Shown here: piece by piece, positions 15,312-22,433 of the stretch
Layout of the letters: every line of letters begins with the position of its first letter
Numbering within the stretch: position 1 is the stretch's first letter
NCBI GenBank assembly: GCA_035533335.1
Contig: DATLUC010000021.1
Coordinates: forward strand, 1-27,681
Source of the DNA: DATKSS01 sp035533335
GTDB taxonomy: Bacteria; Chloroflexota; Dormibacteria; Dormibacterales; Dormibacteraceae
Length of the DNA: 27,681 bases
Reading direction: 5' to 3'
Translations under genes and position numbers: made by a program
The notes under the pieces: generated by a model
Seen by the model: the letters and a program-made list of their open reading frames with translations, nothing else
The model's database searches: none
What the model was told of the DNA's origin: nothing

Positions 15312-18300
15312 GCGCCACCCGCCTGGAGGCGAAGCCGGCGCTGAGCGCCGAGCAGGCGGCCGCCGCACACGCCGGGCCCGAGGGCGCATTCCTCATCGCG
15401 GCCGGGCCGGGCACCGGCAAGACGTTCACGGCGACCGAGCGCTTCTGCTGGCTCGTCGACCGGGGTGTGCAGCCCGACCGGGTGCTGACGGTGACGTTCA
15501 ACGACCGCGCTGCGGAAGAGCTCAGGCAGCGGATCAACAGGGAGCTGGCAGCGCGCCACCCCGAGCTTGGCCGCCAGGTCCTTGACGGCGCCTGGATCGG
15601 CACCTTCCACGGCACCTGCGCTCGGCTGCTGGACGAGTTCGCTTACCTGGTGGGCGCGCCGCGCGAGATGAGGGTGCTCGATGAGACGGCGCAGCGCCTG
15701 TTCGAGCAGAACCTCGTAGCCCGTCTGCGCAGCGGTGCGGCCACCCCGCTCGACCCCGATTCGTTCACCGCCCTCTCGGTCGAAGACCTGGACGACCTGC
15801 TTCGTTCAGGTTTGCGATTTCTGCTCAAGCTGAAAGGACGCGGCATCGGCCCCGAGAGGTTCGAGAAGCGCGCGCGCGAGCTGCACGCCAGGAACTGGGC
15901 GGGCCGCCCGGCCGCCGGCTCCAACGGCGCCGGAGGGCCCGACCCCGCCCGCGCCGAGCTCGAGGCGATCGAGGTCCTGGGTCTCGTCTACCGCACCTAC
16001 GACGAGGCCCTGCGCGCGGCCGGCCTGCGCGACTTCGACGACCTGATCCTCGAGGTGATCGATGCGCTCGAGCGCGTGCCGGAGTTCAGGCGCCGCTGCC
16101 GCGAGCGCTTCCGCTACCTCCTGATCGACGAGTTCCAGGACACCAACCGCATCCAGCTCGACCTCATCCGGCTGCTGGCGCGCGAAGACTTCGGAAACGT
16201 GTCCGTGGTCGGCGACGCCAAGCAGTCGATCTATGGATGGCGGGATGCCGAGATCGAGAACATCCGCAGCCGGTTTCCCGGCCGGCGCCTCCCGCTCACT
16301 CACAACCGCCGTTCCTACCAGGGCATCCTCGACTGCGCCACCGACTTCATCCGCCACGACCGGGACTTCGCGGATGAGCCGGAGCTGGTGGCGACCCGCG
16401 GGGCGGGCGACGGCACGCCCGTGACCGTGGTGATGGCGCCCGACTCGCGCACCGAGGCCCGCACGGTCGCGGAGACGATCCGGCGCCTGCACCTGGGCGG
16501 GCGGCCGTTCCGCGACATCGCTGTGCTGGCGCATTCCATCCGGATGCTCCCTCGCGAGTTCGAGGACGAGCTGCGCCGGCAGGGCATCCCCTATGTGACG
16601 AGCGGCGGCTCTGGCTTCTTCGATCGCCAGGAGATCAAGGACGTGCTGGCCCTGCTGCGGCTGACCGACAACCCGATGGACGACGGCGCCATCGTGCGCA
16701 TCCTGCAGGGACCGATCGTGCGCCTGGACGATGGCGGCATGTACCGCCTGGCGGCGCGTCGCACGGGCCGCTCGGGCATGCGCCTGCGCGACTGCTTCGA
16801 CGAATCGGCCCGCGAGGGTTTTCCCGAGATGTCACCCAAGGTCGCGGCGGCGGCGGCGCGGCTCGTCGATCTCACCGACCGCACCGGCCGCCTGAGGGAC
16901 GCTCTGACCGTGGCGGACATCCTGAACCGACTGCTCGAGGAGAGTGGCTACCTGCGTTGGGCGGAGCTTCGCGCCCAGCGCGACGGCAGCCCCCGGGCGC
17001 TGCTCAACCTGCGCAAGGTGTTCCAGCTCGCCGGCCGTTTCGAACGCGACCTGTCGCTGGCCGGGATCGGCGACTTCGTGCGTCACCTCGACCAGGTCAT
17101 CGACGCCGAGCTGCCGGTGGGCGAGGCGGCCGAGGAATCGGCCGGCGCAGAGGCGGTGTCGGTGCTGACGATCCATGCCGCCAAGGGCCTGGAGTTCCCG
17201 GCCGTCTTCCTCGTCAACCTGCGCCCGCCGCGGCCGCGCGACACAGAGCGGCTCTTCTTCGACCCCGACAACCTGGGTTTCGTGATCAAGAATTGGCGGG
17301 GCGAGAAACACCCGCGCTTCGTGGAGACGTCGCCGGGCGCGCCGGCCGTCGCCCTGGCGATCGGCGAGAGACGGCGCATCGTCTACGTGGGCCTGACGAG
17401 GGCCAAGGATTCGCTGTACGTCACAGCGACACGCGAGGAGCCGTCGGCCCACGAGATCGGCGCCGCAGGCGCGGAGCAGGACGACCACTTCGCAGAGATC
17501 CTCAGCTGGGCGCTCGCCCATCCCCAGGCGGCATCGGTGGTCGAGGCGGAGCAGCTCGAGCTGCCGGTGTCTCGCGCCACCAATGGACGCTCGGCCGGCG
17601 ATCCGGCGGTCGTCGCCGCAGTGCTCGATCGCATGGAGCAGCTCCAGCCGGGGATCGTCGAGCAGCCGGTTGAGGCTCCGCCGCAGGTCGAGCTCAGCTT
17701 CTCGCAGCTTCACGACTTCGAGGTGTGCCCCGTGCGGTACCGGTTCAGCCAGGTCTGGCGCGTGCCCGCTCCACCGGACGAGATCCAGCCGAGACACGTC
17801 CAGGCCATCGGGTCCACCGAGCTCGGCGCGGCGGTGCACGAAGCCCTGGCGGTGTGGCACCGCGACGGCGGTGACCTGCTGGGCCAATACAGGGGGCCAG
17901 AACAGGGTCGCGAGATGCTTGCCCGGTACATTGGCCAGCCGCTCGCCGCGGCGCGGACGCTGGCCGTCGAGGTCGGCTTCAACATGAACCTCGGCGGCGC
18001 GCGCGTGCGGGGCTTGGTCGACCGCATCTGCGAGCTCGACGGCGAGCTCTTACTGGTCGACTACAAGACCAACGCCAGCCTGGACGCGTCGCTGATGCAC
18101 GCCTATTCGACCCAGCTGCGCCTGTACGCGATCGCGGCGAGACGTGGCCTCCTGCCCGGTGGCTCCAACCCCCGCCTCGTCCTGTTCGACATGCGCAGGG
18201 GCGAGCGACACGACATCTCGCCCGACGATGCCGTTGTGGAGGCGAAGGTGCTGGCCGCGTCCCGGCTGATCGCGGCCGGCGACTTCAGCCTGCGGCCGGA

Positions 18301-18376
18301 GCACGCCGCCCGGCCCTGCTCCCTGTGCGCCTTTCGGCCCATCTGCCCCGATGCCCTCGTTCGCCTGAAGGCCTGA
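15308..18376 (+). CDS. UvrD-like helicase with C-terminal PD-(D/E)XK nuclease, AdnAB-like subunit 2
   Basis: A 1,022-residue partner of the preceding protein. It keeps a Q-motif-like LSAEQAAAAHA before Walker A GPGTGKT (33-39), GTFHGTCARLL, Walker B LLIDEFQDTN (about 271-280), GDAKQSIYGWRDAE, VLTIHAAKGLEFPAVF (about 618) and YVGLTRAKDSLY (about 693). The nuclease has AAVHEALAVWH, GLVDRICELDG, VDYKTNASLD (about 917) and QLRLYAIA. C807 together with CSLCAFRPIC (C1004-x2-C1007-x5-C1013) forms a canonical AddB/AdnB-type 4Fe-4S motif. ATG start within ATGA overlap of the first gene. Two tandem ~1,000-residue helicase-nucleases, each with motor and nuclease, is the layout of mycobacterial AdnA-AdnB rather than AddAB or RecBCD. 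Assignment to the AdnAB family is by layout and motifs, not by alignment. Confidence 0.94.
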   Translation: MSATRLEAKPALSAEQAAAAHAGPEGAFLIAAGPGTGKTFTATERFCWLVDRGVQPDRVLTVTFNDRAAEELRQRINRELAARHPELGRQVLDGAWIGTFHGTCARLLDEFAYLVGAPREMRVLDETAQRLFEQNLVARLRSGAATPLDPDSFTALSVEDLDDLLRSGLRFLLKLKGRGIGPERFEKRARELHARNWAGRPAAGSNGAGGPDPARAELEAIEVLGLVYRTYDEALRAAGLRDFDDLILEVIDALERVPEFRRRCRERFRYLLIDEFQDTNRIQLDLIRLLAREDFGNVSVVGDAKQSIYGWRDAEIENIRSRFPGRRLPLTHNRRSYQGILDCATDFIRHDRDFADEPELVATRGAGDGTPVTVVMAPDSRTEARTVAETIRRLHLGGRPFRDIAVLAHSIRMLPREFEDELRRQGIPYVTSGGSGFFDRQEIKDVLALLRLTDNPMDDGAIVRILQGPIVRLDDGGMYRLAARRTGRSGMRLRDCFDESAREGFPEMSPKVAAAAARLVDLTDRTGRLRDALTVADILNRLLEESGYLRWAELRAQRDGSPRALLNLRKVFQLAGRFERDLSLAGIGDFVRHLDQVIDAELPVGEAAEESAGAEAVSVLTIHAAKGLEFPAVFLVNLRPPRPRDTERLFFDPDNLGFVIKNWRGEKHPRFVETSPGAPAVALAIGERRRIVYVGLTRAKDSLYVTATREEPSAHEIGAAGAEQDDHFAEILSWALAHPQAASVVEAEQLELPVSRATNGRSAGDPAVVAAVLDRMEQLQPGIVEQPVEAPPQVELSFSQLHDFEVCPVRYRFSQVWRVPAPPDEIQPRHVQAIGSTELGAAVHEALAVWHRDGGDLLGQYRGPEQGREMLARYIGQPLAAARTLAVEVGFNMNLGGARVRGLVDRICELDGELLLVDYKTNASLDASLMHAYSTQLRLYAIAARRGLLPGGSNPRLVLFDMRRGERHDISPDDAVVEAKVLAASRLIAAGDFSLRPEHAARPCSLCAFRPICPDALVRLKA

Positions 18377-18384
18377 GCTGCGGC

Positions 18385-18690
18385 GTGGAGCTGCGTGAGA
18401 GGTACTTCGAGCGGCGCGAGATCAAAGAGGCGATCGCGTTCGCGGAGGCCGGGGGCATCGCCGTGCACCGGAACTTCGACCACTACCACGGCACCACCAT
18501 CCGCGGCTTCACCCGTGAGCGACCGTTTCTGCACGTCATAGGGCTGCGGCCGGTGCTAGAAGAATGGGGGCGGCAGCACGGATTGAAGCCGGAGTGGATC
18601 CAGCCCGAGAAGCGCCGCAAGGTCGCCCATTACGACATCTTCGGGGCGCCTGCGGATGCGCTGATCGCCAGGCTCCAGGCGGCGACTTGA
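18385..18690 (+). CDS. Small conserved-looking protein of unknown function
   Basis: 101 residues starting at GTG 18385, 8 nt after the second helicase-nuclease stop, so co-transcribed with it. It is hydrophilic, with no membrane segment and no Cys. N-terminal half: RERYFERREIKEAIAFAEAG, then HRNFDHYHGTTIRGF. C-terminal half: LKPEWIQPEKRRKVAHYDIF followed by a helix. The segment from the Trp-Ile-Gln to His-Tyr-Asp-Ile and the terminal helix recalls DUF4031-type small proteins by eye, but I cannot confirm this. Its stop codon overlaps the -35 box of the next gene. Possible roles are an accessory factor for the nuclease or an unrelated passenger. Confidence 0.7.
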   Translation: MELRERYFERREIKEAIAFAEAGGIAVHRNFDHYHGTTIRGFTRERPFLHVIGLRPVLEEWGRQHGLKPEWIQPEKRRKVAHYDIFGAPADALIARLQAAT

Positions 18691-18715
18691 CACGGTTGAC
18701 GCAATGCGTTATGAT
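18687..18715 (+). promoter_or_regulatory. Near-consensus promoter of the phasin/histone-like gene
   Basis: A perfect TTGACA (18687-18692), a 17-bp spacer and TATGAT (18710-18715) make this the best sigma70-type promoter in the window. Transcription would start near 18722, 40 nt before the ATG. The -35 box overlaps the TGA of the upstream small gene, so the promoter is squeezed into the very end of that gene. Confidence 0.85.
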
Positions 18716-18727
18716 GCAATGCGTCAA
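18696..18727. promoter_or_regulatory. Operator-like repeats enclosing the -10 box
   Basis: GCAATGCGT occurs at 18701-18709 and 18716-18724, and the six bases between the copies are exactly the TATGAT -10 box. The whole is bounded by an inverted repeat, TTGACGCA (18696-18703) and TGCGTCAA (18720-18727). A protein bound here would cover the -10 box and the transcription start, so repression is the simplest reading. The repeats are seen; the regulator is unknown. Confidence 0.6.
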
Positions 18728-18761
18728 GAAAGACAAGTTAGCCCCAAGGAGGCTTTGAATC

Positions 18762-19259
18762 ATGAGCAACGAGTTCACAGACACCGCAACCACCGTCGAA
18801 GAGGTCGCCGTCGGGGCTGCCAAGGCGGCAGCCAAAGTCGCGTCAGACCCCATGGGGTCCGCGCGCAAGCAGGTCAAGGGTTTCGAGCGCCAGGGGACGC
18901 CGACCGTGCGCAGGATCAACCGCCAGTTCAACACGCGGCTGAACGCTCGGCTGAACGCGTTCCGGCCCGAGAAGATCACCATCATGGGTCTCGAACTCGA
19001 CGGTAAGCTACCTGAGAAGTTCGCGATCAGGGGCCTGCACATGGTCAAGCTACAGGCACGCCGCCAGGACGTCGTCGGAGGCGTTGCGAAGCGCACGCTG
19101 CGCATCTTCAACGCCTCGTTCAAGACGATCGCCCGCACCGCGACGCACCTCGAGCAGGCGAGCGAGCTGACGGCCCACAAGCCGGCTGCTGCCAAGCCCG
19201 CGGCCCGCACGCGCCGCACGCGCCGCCCGCGTCGCCGCACCGTCCGCCGCGCCGCATAA
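18762..19259 (+). CDS. Small basic phasin/histone-like protein
   Basis: 165 residues, no Cys, Trp or Tyr. The N-terminus is Ala/Val-rich and helical (VEEVAVGAAKAAAKVASD), a central part is amphipathic with many Arg/Lys, and the C-terminal ~27 residues (KPAAAKPAARTRR and onward) form a Lys-Pro-Ala and Arg-rich tail like those of histone H1-like proteins and of PhaF phasins. It could coat the nucleoid, polyhydroxyalkanoate granules, or both; sequence alone does not decide. The ATG has an ideal AAGGAGG ribosome site (18746-18752) with 9-nt spacing. It is a monocistronic unit between a near-consensus promoter and a strong terminator, so the protein is probably abundant and its expression regulated through the repeats at the -10 box. 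Confidence 0.85.
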   Translation: MSNEFTDTATTVEEVAVGAAKAAAKVASDPMGSARKQVKGFERQGTPTVRRINRQFNTRLNARLNAFRPEKITIMGLELDGKLPEKFAIRGLHMVKLQARRQDVVGGVAKRTLRIFNASFKTIARTATHLEQASELTAHKPAAAKPAARTRRTRRPRRRTVRRAA

Positions 19260-19274
19260 CTTAGCGACCAACCG

Positions 19275-19302
19275 AAGGGCGCCCGCCTCGGGCGCCCTTT
19301 TC
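19275..19302 (+). terminator. Intrinsic terminator of the phasin/histone-like gene
   Basis: A perfect 11-bp GC-rich stem (arm AAGGGCGCCCG, 19275-19285, and its complement at 19289-19299) with a 3-nt loop, ending in a TTTT run (19298-19301). It lies 16 nt after the stop codon. Confidence 0.92.
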
Positions 19303-19311
19303 TATTTCGGG

Positions 19312-19317
19312 TAGCCT
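19312..19317 (+). promoter_or_regulatory. Possible -10 box for the PfkB kinase
   Basis: TAGCCT lies 12 nt before the ATG at 19330, giving a predicted leader of about 6 nt. The same hexamer is used at 21996-22001. No -35 element is recognisable. Confidence 0.3.
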
Positions 19318-19329
19318 TCAGGTCAAGAG

Positions 19330-20295
19330 ATGGTCGTCTGCACGGGATCGATCGCGTACGACTACATCCTCACCTTTAAAGGCCGCTTCAAAGACCACAT
19401 CCTCCCCGACAAGACGCATATCCTCAACCTGAGCTTTCTCGTCGACGATCTGCAGAAGAGGCGCGGCGGGGTGGCGGGCAACTACGCGCACAACCTTGCG
19501 CTCCTGGGCTACCCGTCGGCCGTCCTAGCCACGGCCGGCACCGACGCGTCCGAGTATCGCGACTGGCTCGTCGCCCGGGGCATCGACTGCCGCGGCCTGC
19601 GCTTGCTGGAGGGCGAGATCAGCGCGACCGGCTTCACGACCACCGACCTGGACGACAACCAGCTGACCGGCTACTACGGCGGCGCGATGTGGCGCGCCGG
19701 CATGCTCGGCCTGGACGACGCGCCCCCCGACGCCGAGGCAGTGATCATCGGGCCCAACGACCCTGGCGCCATGAAGCGCCTTGTCAACGAGTGCCGAGTC
19801 CGCGGACTGCGATTCGTCTTCGATCCCGCCCACCAGCTGCCCATGATGTCCGCCGACGACGTCACCGACAGCACGCGCGGCGCGTGGATCGTGATCGGGA
19901 ACGACTACGAGCTCGAGCTGATCCAGCAGCGCACCGAACGAGATGTGCAAGGCCTCCTCGAGCTGGCGGAGATCGTGGTCACGACGCTCGGGCGATATGG
20001 ATCGCGAATCGCGACGAGGGAACGGACCGTCGAGATCCCGGCCGCCACCCCGGTGCGCGAGGCCGACCCGACCGGCGCGGGCGACGCTTATCGCGCCGGG
20101 CTGGTCGCCGGGCTTTTGCGCGGGCTCGACCTCGAGGAAGCCGGTCGCGTCGCGTCGCTGGCCGCCACCTACGCGGTGGAGCAGGTCGGGACGATCGAGC
20201 ACGCCTATAAGCGCTCGGAGTTCTCCGAGCGCTACCGCGATGCCTTCGGCGTGGAGCTCCCGGCCAAGTTCTGGACCGGCGCCGAGCCTAGTTGA
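19330..20295 (+). CDS. PfkB-family kinase, adenosine kinase (AdoK)-like
   Basis: 321 residues of the ribokinase fold. The N-terminus CTGSIAYDYILTFKGRFKD, then LNLSFLVDDLQKRRGGVAGN, closely follows the mycobacterial adenosine kinase pattern as I remember it (TGSIATDH, PGRF, LSFLVDDL, RGGVAGN). The ATP/anion-hole motif is DPTGAGDAYRAG with catalytic D252, and VVTTLGRYGSRI precedes it. Family reaction: ATP-dependent phosphorylation of adenosine to AMP (purine salvage), although related enzymes act on sugars. ATG at 19330 sits just behind a TAGCCT box, with no convincing ribosome site. The last 8 bp overlap the end of the convergent ABC permease gene. Confidence 0.88.
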   Translation: MVVCTGSIAYDYILTFKGRFKDHILPDKTHILNLSFLVDDLQKRRGGVAGNYAHNLALLGYPSAVLATAGTDASEYRDWLVARGIDCRGLRLLEGEISATGFTTTDLDDNQLTGYYGGAMWRAGMLGLDDAPPDAEAVIIGPNDPGAMKRLVNECRVRGLRFVFDPAHQLPMMSADDVTDSTRGAWIVIGNDYELELIQQRTERDVQGLLELAEIVVTTLGRYGSRIATRERTVEIPAATPVREADPTGAGDAYRAGLVAGLLRGLDLEEAGRVASLAATYAVEQVGTIEHAYKRSEFSERYRDAFGVELPAKFWTGAEPS

Positions 20296-21091
20296 ACTTG
20301 CGTCCCTGGTCCCTGCGGTAGGCCCAGATCGCGAGCGCGAAGAACGCGATCGCGTAGCCGCCCATCCAGAGCCAGTCGGTCGTGATACTGCCTCCTTGGG
20401 TGGGAGCGCCGACCGAATCCCATAGCAGCTGGCCGCCGCGGTAAAGCGGCAGGTACGGAGCGATGTACTGCAAGAGCGGCGGGAGCAGGCGAAGAGGAAA
20501 GAACAGCCCTGACGCGAATGCCGTGGGCAGGTAGATCAGGTTGGTCACGGCCGGCGCGGAGGTGGGGCCGGCGATGTAGCCGAGCCCAAAGCCCAGGCCG
20601 ACGAACGGGATCGAGCAGAGCATCGCGCGGAGGAAGAGCGTGAGCCACTGTGAAACGGTGAGGTTCGCGCCGCCTGCGAAATATGCGAGGAGGCTGAGCA
20701 CGACCAGCGCCATCAACGCGATGACCAGGGCCGAGATCGTCTTGGCGATGAAGAAGACGATCGGCGGAAGGGGGGTTGACTGCATGAGCAGGTCCTGTTT
20801 CTGCCCTCGCTCGTTGGCGACCGAGATCCCGAATCCCAGCACCATCACGTTGGCGACGCCGTACATGGCCATCGAAGCAAGGAAGTACTCGCCGGAGGTC
20901 ACGCTGGATCCGTGGGCGAACGGCTGCTTGGCCTGCCCGAGCCCGATGAACGCGTAGAACATCGCGGGCAGCGCGATGCTGGTGACGCTGAAGGCTGGGA
21001 CGCGAAACATCTTGATGAACTCGGCCTGTGACTGCTTGGCGAGCATGGGCAGGAACGGGGCGGTCCCCGAACGCATGGTGGCTGCGCTCAC
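20288..21091 (-). CDS. ABC-2 type exporter, permease subunit
   Basis: 267 residues. A cytoplasmic N-terminal stretch (LAKQSQAEFIKMFRVPAF) leads into six membrane segments. A cytoplasmic loop ISVANERGQKQDLLMQSTPLPP matches the ERxxGxxxxLxxTPL pattern of ABC-2 drug/daunorubicin-type permeases. GLFFPLRLLPPLLQYIAPYLPLYRGGQLL near the end is also typical (ASGLFFP... P...Y). GTG start fixed by the 4-bp overlap with the ATPase stop. It forms a two-gene operon with the preceding ATPase and converges on the adenosine-kinase-like gene with an 8-bp overlap and no terminator in between. Cargo unknown. Confidence 0.9.
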   Translation of the reverse strand: MSAATMRSGTAPFLPMLAKQSQAEFIKMFRVPAFSVTSIALPAMFYAFIGLGQAKQPFAHGSSVTSGEYFLASMAMYGVANVMVLGFGISVANERGQKQDLLMQSTPLPPIVFFIAKTISALVIALMALVVLSLLAYFAGGANLTVSQWLTLFLRAMLCSIPFVGLGFGLGYIAGPTSAPAVTNLIYLPTAFASGLFFPLRLLPPLLQYIAPYLPLYRGGQLLWDSVGAPTQGGSITTDWLWMGGYAIAFFALAIWAYRRDQGRKFN

Positions 21092-21984
21092 GTTGGAGCC
21101 TCGTGGTGTGTCATCGCCACGAAGGCCTCTTCGAGGTCTGCGCCCGCCACCTCCAGCTGCGTGATCTCGATGCCGCGACGGAACAGCTCCCGCAGCACGC
21201 TTTCGGGCTCGTTGGTGAGTAGACGCACCCGGCCATCGGTGACCTGCTGAGAGCTCAGCGGCAGGCCCGCAAAGTCATTGGTGCCCATGGGCCGCGAGGT
21301 GTTGAACATGATCCTCTTGCCGGCGACGCGCGACTTGATCTCTGCCGGCGTGGAGTCCGCGATCACGTGCCCGCGGTCGACCATGATCACCCGCTGCGCC
21401 AGCTGATCCGCCTCTTCGAGGTAATGGGTGGTCAGGACCACGGTGCGGCCTTTGGCAGCGAACTCGCCGATCTGCTGCAGGAAGAGGCGGCGTCCCTCGA
21501 CGTCCATGCCGACGGTCGGCTCGTCGAGGAAGAGCACCTCCGGGTTTCCGCACACCGCGAGAGCGAAGTAGAGGCGTTGCCTCTGGCCGCCCGAGAGGTC
21601 CTTGACCAGGCTCGTGGACTTCTCCTGGAGGCCCGCCATCGCCATTGCTTCGGACACCAGAAGCGGCGCCGGGTAGTAGGAGGCGAACAGCCCGACGATC
21701 TCGTCTACCTTCAGCATCCCTGGCACGCCCGACTCTTGGAGCATCACGCCAATGCGGCTGCGTGCCCTGAGGTCCCTGGGGTCGATGCCGAACAGCCGCG
21801 CGTTGCCTGAGGTCGGCTTGCGGGTGCCCAGCATGAGGCTGATGGCCGTCGTCTTTCCAGCGCCGTTCGGCCCGAGCATTGCCACCACCTCACCTGTATC
21901 GATCGCGAGCGTGACGCGGTCGAGAGCCAGCACCTCGCCATAGCGCTTGGAGACGTTGTCGAGCTGCACGGCGGGCGCGCTCAC
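21088..21984 (-). CDS. ABC-2 type exporter, ATP-binding protein
   Basis: 298 residues: Walker A GPNGAGKTT (38-46), Q loop in GVMLQESGVPGML, signature LSGGQRQRL, Walker B VLFLDEPTVGMDVEG, switch His in LTTHYLEEADQLAQR, then a ~90-residue C-terminal extension ending EEAFVAMTHHEAPT, characteristic of DrrA-like exporters that also carry out a regulatory role. GTG start at 21984; the minus-strand TAGCCT box at 21997-21992 ends 8 nt before it, so the mRNA probably begins at or one base before the start codon. Four-bp overlap with the permease. Differs from the first ATPase (6516) by having the classical LSGGQ. Confidence 0.95.
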   Translation of the reverse strand: MSAPAVQLDNVSKRYGEVLALDRVTLAIDTGEVVAMLGPNGAGKTTAISLMLGTRKPTSGNARLFGIDPRDLRARSRIGVMLQESGVPGMLKVDEIVGLFASYYPAPLLVSEAMAMAGLQEKSTSLVKDLSGGQRQRLYFALAVCGNPEVLFLDEPTVGMDVEGRRLFLQQIGEFAAKGRTVVLTTHYLEEADQLAQRVIMVDRGHVIADSTPAEIKSRVAGKRIMFNTSRPMGTNDFAGLPLSSQQVTDGRVRLLTNEPESVLRELFRRGIEITQLEVAGADLEEAFVAMTHHEAPT

Positions 21985-21991
21985 GGGTTAC

Positions 21992-22001
21992 AGGCTAGCC
22001 T
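21992..22001. promoter_or_regulatory. Symmetric divergent promoter AGGCTAGCCT
   Basis: The 10-bp palindrome contains TAGCCT on both strands, sharing the central TA. On the plus strand the box ends exactly 7 nt before the GTG of the HIT gene (22008); on the minus strand it ends 8 nt before the GTG of the ABC ATPase (21984). Both genes would have leaderless mRNAs. The only sequence between the two start codons is 23 bp, so nothing else can serve as a proximal promoter for either. Both -35 regions would have to lie inside the opposite gene. Confidence 0.55.
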
Positions 22002-22007
22002 AGTGAT

Positions 22008-22430
22008 GTGGCGACGATCTTCACGCAGATCATCGAAGGGAAGCTGCCCGGGCGCTTCATCTGGAAGGACGATGAATGCGTCGCCTTTCTCTCGAACCGG
22101 CCGCTGCGACCGGGCCACGCGCTGGTCGTACCACGCCTCGAGGTTGACCACTGGCTCGATTTGAAAGCGCCCCTCCTCGCCCGCCTCACCGAGGCCGCGC
22201 AGGCGGTCGGTCGGGCGCAGATGGCGGCGTTCAAACCCGCGCGAGTCGGGATGATGCTGGCCGGTCTCGAGGTGCCGCACTGCCACTTTCACGTGGTCCC
22301 GATTCGCGGCGTGCACGACCTCGATTTCGGCAACCAGGATCCAAATCCGGACCCAGGGTCGATGGACGAGGCGGCACAGGCCCTCAGGCGTGAGCTGCGC
22401 CTGCTCGGCTACGCGCAGGTCAGCGGCTAG
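22008..22430 (+). CDS. HIT-family nucleotide-binding hydrolase
   Basis: 140 residues with the histidine triad PHCHFHVVPI (H91, H93, H95) at the expected place, and the N-terminal strand-helix IFTQIIEGKLPGRFIWKDDE plus GHALVVPR seen in HINT/HIT hydrolases. Members hydrolyse nucleoside phosphoramidates, adenylated amino acids or dinucleotides. GTG start is set by the -10 box 7 nt upstream; an overlapping ATG at 22006 is out of frame. Divergent from the ABC exporter through a 23-bp gap and convergent with the DinB-like gene, 3 nt apart. Confidence 0.92.
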   Translation: MATIFTQIIEGKLPGRFIWKDDECVAFLSNRPLRPGHALVVPRLEVDHWLDLKAPLLARLTEAAQAVGRAQMAAFKPARVGMMLAGLEVPHCHFHVVPIRGVHDLDFGNQDPNPDPGSMDEAAQALRRELRLLGYAQVSG

Positions 22431-22433
22431 GGC

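Noticed and set aside
18696..18715. TTGACG plus TATGAT as the phasin-like gene promoter
   Set aside because: The spacer is 8 bp; the TTGACA at 18687 with a 17-bp spacer is the proper -35, and the inner TTGACG is part of the repeat element.
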